A stretch of DNA of 64,000 bases from Yamagishiella unicocca. Taxonomy: Eukaryota; Chlorophyta; Chlorophyceae; Chlamydomonadales; Volvocaceae. Where the stretch lies: the NCBI GenBank assembly GCA_003116995.1, contig BDSL01000036.1, forward strand, positions 496,001 through 560,000. The letters run 5' to 3'. Made by a program: the position numbers and the translations under genes. How positions within the stretch are numbered: position 1 is the first letter of the stretch; each line of letters opens with the position of its first letter. Positions 51,173 to 60,319 of this stretch are shown here, piece after piece. Below the pieces are notes generated by a model that worked only from the letters and a program-made list of their open reading frames with translations, was not told the origin of the DNA and ran no database searches.

Positions 51173-51300
51173 TCAACGTCCCTGTCCCACAACAAGATTG
51201 CGTGCAGGGGGGCTCGTTGCGTCCTCCGATCTGGGGATCAATGGCATGCGACCACAATCAGCAGGAGGAAACGTCGCAGCATTGGCATGAACGCGCCTAG
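51173..51300 (-). pseudogene. decayed fragment of the MBOAT gene's last exon
   Basis: On the minus strand CTGATTGTGGTCGC and, further on, CACGCAATCTTG then TGTGGGACAGG match the last exon of the intact MBOAT gene (55942-56094). The upstream intron side (ACCACAATCAGCA on the plus strand) also matches. Here the frame breaks at once: LLLIVVA is followed by CH and a stop. It lies about 960 bp beyond the GH5 copy A start, much as the intact gene lies about 1,190 bp beyond the copy B start. I could not align the other MBOAT exons in 51301-51720. Confidence 0.75.
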
Positions 51301-52138
51301 GTGTGAAGGGGGGGCCTGGCGTCGTTGGCGTTGCTGAAAGATTCCAAGCCACGACGCCCCAAGCCACGAGCCCAAACGCAAGGCGTTTGGAGCTGAACGC
51401 CGCGTGCTTCTTGTTCCTTGCTGCAGCATTACAAAGAGGCGTGCCATGACACCCCATCCGACACTCCCAGCTATGAACAATTGATCCAGGACCTGCCAGG
51501 ACGGCCTTCAAACGGGCGTCTGGATAAAAGTCGACAACGTCCCAAGGGATCCCGATGTTTATTATGCACCAGCGGTCGGTACTAAAACAGCCTCGCTCTC
51601 TCCCGCAAAACAGGTACTTCCTCATTGCTTTCTCAGCGTCACGGAAAAGCGCTCCGCACTCCCCGCTCTCCCCCCAGGCATCGGCGCGCTGGCGAGGAGG
51701 TGAGTGGGACAAACCGGCCTGGATAGGCCAGCAGAAATTAACATCCTACGACGTCACGTGCGGCTGAAAGCGACAAGTTGTGGCTATCAGTGCACTGCGC
51801 TGCTTCATCTTGTTCATATTTTTTTCCAGCCAACCTCTAAAAATGCTCGTACTTCGCCTTGCAAACGCCAACGAAACATAGCTACGCGCAACCTAGAGAA
51901 TCCATTACCCAACAGCCAAACACAGCACTTGTATGTATCGGAAGCATATACAGAGTCGTGGTTCGATGCGGTACTGACGACCGCTTTTTATGCGGAGGGA
52001 CGTGGGCTGCTGCAACCCGCACCCTAGTGCATGTGTAAGCGTGCGCACTAACCTACGGCACATCCAACAGCATGGCAGACCGACACGAGGCCGTACATAA
52101 TTGCGCACATTGCAGCTCATCACTAACTATGACTTGAT
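51301..52138. other. intergenic, possibly unrecognisable MBOAT remains
   Basis: A minus-strand frame (51173-51712) spans part of it but shows no family similarity and runs through the decayed exon out of frame. The stretch near 52020-52138 is the 3' side of GH5 copy B. Confidence 0.5.
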
Positions 52139-54748
52139 TTACCCGTAAATCGCCTGCTTGGTGTCTAGCAAGACCTGAAGCACAGTCATATCTTGGCACC
52201 GCTCGTTGTAGGTCGCCATGTCCACAGTCTGCGCCCAGGCTGCCGTCCATGTAGGCAGCCACCAGGTGGCGGCTTCCGCCGCGCAGGCACCGCGTTGTGG
52301 GCCTCGAAGGAAGTCGGTTAGCGTCTCGCCGTTGGCAACGATGGGAGCGCGCGAGGGCTCTGGTGCCGGGCCGACGCCGGGCGGCGGGGTAATAGGCTTG
52401 GTGATCGGGCCATCCAGGTACACATTGTACCTGTGCCGATGCAAAAGGAAAGCGTAGGGGGCAGCGCTATAACCAGCGAGAGGGCAGGCGCATTTGGGCA
52501 ACAATTTCATTGCGATATGCCTTGGCCCTGCCAGTGACTACCGCGCCAGGACGCTTCTGTGTCCTGAACGTAAGCGTTTTTCATTTGCTAATACGCACGC
52601 AGAGATACCCACCCGTCATCCCAAACGACTCCTATGGCGGCATTCCAGAACATGGCGCCCGCCATAGGCCCGCCGGTCTGCTTCATCAACTTCATGTTGT
52701 CCGCTACAAGCTGGAAGAGGACCACCCGTTGCTCGATCGTGTATTGACTGGAAGGAAAAAGGACACCAGGTTTGTGCGGGTTCCAGGGTTATAATCAGCT
52801 CTGAAGGCCAACACCGCGTGGAAGGGCAAAGCGCTCAGTGCAGACAGGAAAAGCACAGCTGGTCGTCCATAGTCCTAGGTAGGGGCCTGCCAACTTACGG
52901 CAGGATGAGGCCGAACTCCTCAAGGATGAGCGGCTTTCCGACATCTGCGGAGAGGCGCTGGTGGCTGCCGAGGTACTGGTTCAAGAAGTTGCAAAAACAG
53001 TTGAAGTCGCACTTGTTCCAATTCGGTGGCACGGACTCCATCTGCGTTAGTTATAGAAGTACTTGTTACAGTGGGTTCTAGAAGTTGTCAGGGTACGGCG
53101 GGAGGCCGCGAAAACTTGCAGGGCGAAGATAAGCAGCTTGGTGGGTGGGCAAAACGAAGGCTCACAGATCACTCGTACTTCCTCGCCGTCCGCAGTAGTT
53201 AGTAGTACTTGTCACAGTGGGCTCCAGGCCAAAAGGCAGAACCGCCGGGCACATCGCCGGACACTTACATGCGCTGTGGTGCCTGGCAGTTTCTAAGGGC
53301 TGCTACATGCTGTCCGAAGGGCCGCAACCGCATGCCTCCTTACCTCAGTGGTCTGCGATGCGCCCGATAACCCTCCCTCCTGGTCCGGAGCCCACCGCAA
53401 CATCCGCTACTACAAACGCACCCATCCCATCTCACCTGGCGTTCGTATGCGTGCACCACGGTGACGTCAATGTTGCCAAACTTGCTCAGCGCAACCCAGT
53501 CCTCGCCCTCGCACCGTGCACCGGCCCCTGCGCAACAGGAGTGGCGGCTCTGCTAAGTGGGGCATACAGTTGCTGGGGCAGATGGACACTCACAGCACCC
53601 ACCTGGATTATCGCGTTCGTTTGAATTTAGGAAATACCCCTCGGTGCCCAGAGCCACCAGCTGGTTGGGTGCGTTGGCACGCAGGTGCGCGGTGACCTCT
53701 TGAAGAAATGAGTGCTGTATGCCCTGGGACTCGGAGTCCACGCAGCCTGGGCACCTTGGCTCGTTCATCGCATCGAACATCATAATGGCGTCATCGTCGC
53801 AGTAGCGGCGGCCGTTGAAGGTGTTGGTACGCTGTACGATGGCCGATACGTGGTCGCAGTAAAATTGACGTACATCCACGGAGTTGTAGAAGTCCAGCAG
53901 ATCCTTGCCAGCTGTCATGAGGGGAGGCGGGCGCGTACACAGGGACATAAACGATGCAGCGTCGGGGACTTCCACAGATATCAGTGGTGGTAGGGATGAT
54001 AGCGGGTAGGGGACTCAATAGGTATCGCACATGTATCGTCAGCATACCTGGGTCAACACCGGCCATCCTCATGAAGTCTTGCGGGGAACGATACGCCGAC
54101 CACGTGTTTCCCAGTGCCAAGATGAGCTTGATGCCGCGCCTGGGACGGAAACAGCAGGAAGAAGATGGTTAACTCTCTGCATCACCCTCGGGGTGCTGAT
54201 GGCGACGAAAGGAACATCCCCCCGCACAGCAAGCACCGCAGTTACCTGCCGGCCGAGTCCACAATGTAGTCCAGACCTTGGAATTCATTCTCGTCATACT
54301 TGCCCCAGGCGTAGGGCAAGTGATGGTTAAAACCCCAGAGGCGGATCACCTTGAGACCGAATTGCTGCGAGCGCCAAACTGAAAAGTTGATAGAGGAGGG
54401 AAGGCGGCGGCAAACAATGCTGACCGCAATGGCAGCCAACACCCACTCACATTGCAATGGTCGAAGAAGTTGTCCACCATGCCGCGGTCTTTCTGGGCGA
54501 AGTCGCTGAGCCTGTATGTGCAAAGTCGGCGGCGCATTAGTCCGCGCATGCTTAACGGAAGGGGTTCATCCAGAGCTGGCGCACCAGTACGCATTAGCTC
54601 CCATGAAGTACCAAGGCTGTCCATCAAGGCAAAGCTGGTGACCGCAGCGCTGCACGAAAGCCGCGTCGCCAGAAGCTGACAGAAGGGTGAAGATGGCGAA
54701 AAACGTCATGCCCAGTCCCGCCAACGCCGTGGTACTGAGCGATTTCAT
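52139..54748 (-). CDS. secreted glycoside hydrolase family 5, endo-beta-mannanase type, copy B (468 residues)
   Basis: Exons by complement: 54585-54748, 54451-54511, 54246-54364, 54048-54139, 53603-53911, 53436-53527, 52899-53041, 52613-52747, 52139-52430 (1,407 nt, phases close). The first eight exons have exactly the same lengths and phases as copy A. The last is 48 nt shorter, removing 16 residues from the Pro/Ser/Thr-rich linker. The signal peptide, GANAYW, RLWGFN, NTWSAYRSPQ, MNEPRC and ILEEFGL are all present, so both catalytic glutamates are kept. The C-terminal WWLPTWTAAWAQTVDM block is also kept. Intact and probably functional; the intact MBOAT gene lies directly upstream on the same strand. 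Confidence 0.92.
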
Positions 54749-55941
54749 TTCCTCGATTGGATATTGATTGTTAGGACTAGTATAGAAGACCTGGAGACAT
54801 GCACATCAAGGTCAGGAAACCGGTCAGCAGATGTGGCAAAACCCAAATGTCGCCGCGGCTGAGAGCCAATTGCTGTGCAGGGTTAGCCGCAACAAACGAC
54901 GGTGTAAAAATGAAAACCATCAATGCTCTCAAGTTACCTGTATCGTCAAGTGGGTCAGGAGTGAAGCGGAAAGCTGTCGGCGACGGCGGCCGTTGAGAGA
55001 CTTCCGGGAGGCTGGCAGCCCAGGACTTGATTCAAAAATTAATTTCAACAATGTAAATGGACACGGTTTTTACCGATTGAAGTGGCTTTTACTTATGTCG
55101 CGTGTCATTTTGCCGGCGCCACGCTCGACAGTCCGAGGGAAAACGGTTGTTTTGGATTGTACCGGTACGAAATCTATTGTTTCTGATGACCCCTGGGCTC
55201 ACCCCCGACTTTGTTTGGGAGTATGAGATTATGGCTAGTTGCTGACAAGTGAAGTTTAGGTCACAGTTGATGTGCCGGACTTGCACCCTCGATTGGTGGC
55301 GATTGCTGAACCCTCTGTCTTCGAAGGGAAGTAGGGTGAAATGATGAGGTCGGTTCCTGGTGTTTGGAACCAAATGCACAATGTTTCGATCAATGGCACC
55401 TCTTGACTTCGGTTCGTGGGGTATACGGTCAGGGCCTTCGGGCCTTACGTCTGTAACAAACTCAAACTCTGATGACCCGGCAGCAGTCTTGGAAACCTCC
55501 TTGCTACAAAGATTCCTTTTCCTGCTGTTGTGAATCCTATTTCACGAGCGTGGTCAGGTTGTCGAAACAGACCCGTAAGTCATACTGCCCTCGTAGCCAT
55601 GGTCATTCGACACGCTAAGCGCAGGTCAAATAGCCATCCTACCCATGCGTTTATGCATGCTAATCTGTGAGCTAAGAACGCGCATTTATGGAGAGCGCGA
55701 CCCCGCAGACCCCGACGCAACTTCTTCGTCAGAAACACAGTACTACCAGTAGTAATCTTTGGCCGGTAGAAGGGCACACCATATTGGCGACGTTGGTGAA
55801 TTGTACTTTCACAAGTGGATGCCACTCTACTGTCCCCAGAGCAAGAGCAACTGCGGCGCCTCCCTAGCCGCCGCCAGGCATCTCCAGCCTTCAGGGCAAT
55901 CATTCGAAGCTCCATGTCGCGAAACCAATACGGCCTTCTAG
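54749..55941. other. upstream of GH5 copy B / 3' side of the MBOAT gene
   Basis: 54939-55040 matches the region upstream of copy A. The remainder is AT-richer with no coding signal; a minus-strand frame at 55580-55984 is mostly out of frame with the MBOAT last exon. Confidence 0.55.
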
Positions 55942-58900
55942 TTAACGCGCCAGAACGTGCCGTATGACTCCTATCAGCGTCCACAGCGGCGCCTGTCCCA
56001 CATCAAGATTGCGTGCGGCGAAGCCCGTTGTATCCGCCGGCCCGAAGAAAAGTGGCTTGGCGACCACAATCAGCAAAAAGTTGGCCAAAAACACCTGCAG
56101 AATTGGCACGAACGTTTAGGATTGAGCTGCGCCCGCGGTCTACCGCCAAAACCTTGCTTTGGTCCGTCGCATCGTCAACAATCCATTTCACCGCCATCAT
56201 CTGACCAAGCACAAGAGCGGTCCGCAACGGCTATTATCAACGACTACGGCAACGCGGCGGCAGTATTCCCCCTTCTTGGATCGCTCCCATTGCCATCGCG
56301 GCGCGCACCTGCAGCGCGTGCGGCAACCGAAGGCCTGCTGCCCGGGCAACTTGGCGCACCATTCGCTCCAGCATGAGTATGGGCGCCTGTGGAGGTGGTG
56401 AGTCGACAAGTTGGCGTAGGGGCGCGGCGCAACACGGTGGCAGGGCAGTCCTATGGCGGGCACCCACCTGCACCGCGAAGAACGCACACCACCTCCAGCT
56501 GAAGACGTGCGTGTTGTACCTGCGAGAGACGACACACGGAGCCGGCGGCGTGGGTCCATCCGCACGTGGTTGCGCAGCAGCGGTAAGAGCAGACGCCGAT
56601 GCAGATTGCTGCGACCACTGACCCTACACCAGGTACGACACCAAGACGGAGTGCACCACCTCCTCGCAGGAAGTCGCACCAGAAGATTAGGATGTGCCAG
56701 AGCCCGCTGAAGAGAAAGACGGCTTGCAAGCCCAGGAAGGTTTGGAGCTTTGAGACGCGCGGCTTGCCTCCAGCGCCGCTGCCGCTGTCCGGGTGAATCG
56801 GAGCCCTGGTTCCCGTCGTTACCGCGTCTGCGCCATGGGTTCTGCTATCTGCCCCTGCGCCGTTCGCCGTGCCTGTTGCCGGTGGGCCAGTCCGGCGCTG
56901 CCGCAGCCCATCGCCTTCACCGCCGCCAGAGACGTCCTTCTTAGGAGTAGTGCGGGGCAGTCCTGCCTCCGGTGGGCTGGCCTCTGGCCCAGAGCCCTCG
57001 CCTGCTGGCGCCAAGCAGCCGCTTTCCTGCCAGGTCACCAATCCGGTGCAACAGTGGACGGTACGGGAAACATCGCACGCGCGCAGTCAGGCGTCAGGTC
57101 AGCATAGGGCCCTAGTCCTCTCGCCGACCCAAGTGGTGCCGCAAGGAACGCAGTTAAGGTTCGCAGTGTAAAAAATGGTCATTAACGGGCCATGAGGATA
57201 AGCTACCTACAGCAGGACCGCATATGCGCTTTGCATGGGCTAGGGGCCCACCTAGCCCCCGCACTGCCGCCGCTGCCTCTCCTACCTCTTGCCGCCATGC
57301 GTCAAGCACCTTGGTCGATGCCGCGGCAGCTTCCGCGCTGGTTTTGGAGGGGCTGAGCGGCAGCAGCCGCCCCTCGATCACCGGCTCGTACACAAGCACT
57401 CGCATCATGTAGGTGGTCGTCAGGTTCCAGCGGCGAGCCCAGAAGTCCTGGAAGCTGTTGCTCTGGCCGTGGCAGTGCGCCGCAGACGAGGCAATTCGCC
57501 GGGGGAAGGGTCGAGTAACGGTAACAGTAACGTTTACAGTGGGTTCCAGACCAAGAGGTAGAACCATCGGGCACATCGCCTGACACTGAGAAAGACGGAG
57601 AAGACAGAGACCGCGTCTAGGTGCTGCAGCCCGAGTGTTTGACAATGCGGCAACACGCGAGGGCGGAAGGGCACACCAGCTGCGCTATCCCAGCGCCCCT
57701 GTTTGCAAGGGCTGGAGCGCAAGTGCACCACTCGCCAGCTGGTCGGTAAGGGCAAGGCTGCACCACTTACCAGCCACGGCTTGTCGAAGGTGGGGGCGCT
57801 GGTGATCCCCAGCGTCATGTAGGCCATCGCTGAGAGGACGTCGAACACTCCGGTCAGGAAGGTGGCGCTGGCAAGGGTGTAGAGCCAGTGGCGCACCATG
57901 ACAGGCAGGCCGGGCACCGCGAGCACCCAGCTCACCAGCATTGCGGTCCCTGCGGCGGCCCCGAAACCAGCGCACGGGGGCACTTGTGACGATTTCGTAC
58001 GCCATCATGCCAAGGCCGTATACAGAACACACTGCAAGAAGCGACAGATGGACCTCTATGCAACGCAGGCTACGGCCAGGAGCTGGCTTCATAGCCATGA
58101 TGGTGTCGTACCAAGCTTCCCACTTGCGGCGCACTGCACGCTGCCTTAGCCTGCCTGACGCATGGCTTGCAGCCGCCCACTCGCTCTCCTTCCATCGACC
58201 CATACGCTCGAACGCGCCCCCAGCAGCCGACCTATGGCTGCTCACCGGTGCTGGCCCAGCTGTCCAGCAGCAGCTGGCGGCCCTGCTTCACGACGTGGAT
58301 CTTGGCGGCGTCCTGGGCCCCCACAGTGAACACCTGCGTCGGGGGCCACACGGGGCAGCCGGAGGCCGTGCGCCAAGATCCCGGGGTCATAGGTGGTAGT
58401 ACCTGTCATAGGGGACTGGCTGGAACCTGCACACCGTGTGCACAGAAATGCGCGCTTGATAGTCGACGCAGGGTGAAGTCGCGGCGTGTATCGAGAACGG
58501 TGCTTGCAAGCGCTTGGGCACGATTAAGCCTGCGAACTTACCCACCCGCGGGCAGCAGGTGGGGGCACGGTGGTGCATGGCGGTGGCGCCGCTACCCCTC
58601 ACTCGCCCACCTGGATTGGCACGATGGGCAAAATGTAGACGCCACAAAATTGCATAGGAGTCAGCCAGTCCGGGACGAGAGGGCCGCGTCCGATTGCAAA
58701 CGCCAGCAACTGCGCGCGCGAAGGTCAGGAGTGCGCGGGTAAGCTGGGCTGCGGGAGAGGATGGGCGCTTACAACCCGCGTAGCTCATCGTCCAATTCCG
58801 ACCGGCGGCCACTGGGGGTTATGCGCTTGCGCAGCAACCCGCCGTGGCGTGCTCAACGTCACCACCGCTCGCGGCACCCAACACGCAGCTCGGATCCACT

Positions 58901-59491
58901 GGCTAAGGAGCCGCTGTCACCTTGAATGCCGCCAGTGAGAAAACCCCCGCGAACGGCGTGATGATGAGCGGCTCCGAGCTGGGGTCCAGCAATATCGGGG
59001 CCAGAAGGTTCAGTACCTGGGAGGAAGCAACAGCAGGAGGGAGGTCGTCCTGACTCCGGAGAGCTGCTCTCAGCACGGCCTGGGAGAAGACACTGTTCCA
59101 GAGGGCTCCAGACCCACGGCGCACGTCTTAGTGTCCCCACGCCGTAGTGGCAATATTGGGAATTTGTCGGTGCGCTGGGAGCGACAGGGTCGCGACACGT
59201 AAGCAGCGTAAACGCCTGCGGGCCGCGCGGGTGTACCGAGCAGGTTGCGCTCCTGCACAACCACCCGTCAGCTACCCGGCACCGCCTGCTCACTATGATT
59301 GGCGCCCCGGCGAGGCACCTCTGCAGTCCTGGCCGCAGCCGCCGCACAATGGCGACGGCCCAGATGGCGCTGATGGCGGCATAAGCGTACAGCAGCAGGA
59401 CCTTGCTGACCACCGGAGGCAGCGACTGCAGCCGCGACAGCAGCTCCAAAAAGACACCTGGCGCCGATGACGCCAGCGTGGCAACGTGCAT
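55942..59491 (-). CDS. wax-synthase-like membrane O-acyltransferase (MBOAT_2 type, 563 residues)
   Basis: Exons by complement: 59294-59491, 58921-59016, 58611-58709, 58246-58333, 57984-58133, 57771-57949, 57211-57462, 56680-57026, 56468-56519, 56309-56386, 55942-56094 (1,692 nt, phases close). Several membrane helices. Family marks in order: LLAFAIGRGPL, ITSAPTFDKPWL, the motif FQDFWARRWN (about 274-283), then FLFSGLWHILIFW with the likely catalytic His (about 465), HVFSWRWCAFF, APILMLER and the terminal LIVVAKPLFFGPA. Plant relatives join a fatty acyl group from acyl-CoA to an alcohol. The substrate here is unknown. A Gly/Pro-rich insertion lies before the His motif. The exon 5-6 junction is the weakest. 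The ATG at 59491 is chosen over a TTG at 59527. Confidence 0.88.
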
Positions 59492-60319
59492 AGCGAATTC
59501 GCGGTGCGACAAACGCAGCTGGCCCAATCAATTCCGGCTGCGCGCCAGGAAACCCGGAGAGCGTTGCTGTAACGGAGAACCTAGAGCAAGTTTGGTGCGT
59601 GGATGTTCGATGGACGCTTCCTTTTGTCTGCCTAGGCGGTAAAGCTATCCGATGGCACCACGCCAAAATGCCACTTTGACGCTCAAAACAGAGCGCACGT
59701 GGACATTGATGTAGCTGCAGACGCTTCGACACAAAGGTTTCTATATAGCATCCTACAGCGATGCGCTGAAAGGGATACATGACGCCGTTCCCAAGGCGAT
59801 GCCGTGTGTCCCATGGGTCGCATGCAGCCTTCGGGTCTGAGTGCATCCCCTGGGCTGGGCCGCTGCGCACGAAAGATAAGAAGAAAATGGATCCGGAACG
59901 CATGCCAACTTCGGTCATCCATGCATCCGTCCCCCGATTCCTTACACTCCACCAGTCGCCCCGCCTCACGCCAATCCGACTCCATCGCACCGCCCGGCGT
60001 CGCGCCGTCCGCGGGCTGGCCTGGCCTATTTGGGCGCCCCATGTATTGGTCTTACAACCATCACCTTGACCCTCATGGCCCACAGCGCTCCTCCAACACC
60101 GCCACCGCCTGCACCCCGCAAGCCCCCTCCAAAGAAGCTCACCGACCTGCTATCACAACATCACAACTATCATGTCACTACTGTCGCAGCTGAAGCCGAC
60201 CCGGACCGCCCAGCCGCCACGTGCGATCGGCGCGTGACAGCAGACGGGCGCTACCGGCCCCTCCCTGCTGCTCCTCCTTTTGCTTCAGCCGCCACCCACT
60301 GCCCAGCAGCCCCGCCCCC
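59492..60319. other. intergenic between MBOAT and ELP5
   Basis: 5' region of the MBOAT gene and 3' UTR of ELP5, both on the minus strand. Only shadow frames. Confidence 0.55.
60052..60056 (-). other. poly(A) signal TGTAA for ELP5
   Basis: TTACA on the plus strand, about 265 bases past the ELP5 stop; another lies at 59942-59946. Confidence 0.45.

Noticed and set aside
51173..51712. 180-residue minus-strand frame as a gene
   Set aside because: It overlaps the decayed MBOAT exon in a different frame and has no recognisable similarity or splice context.
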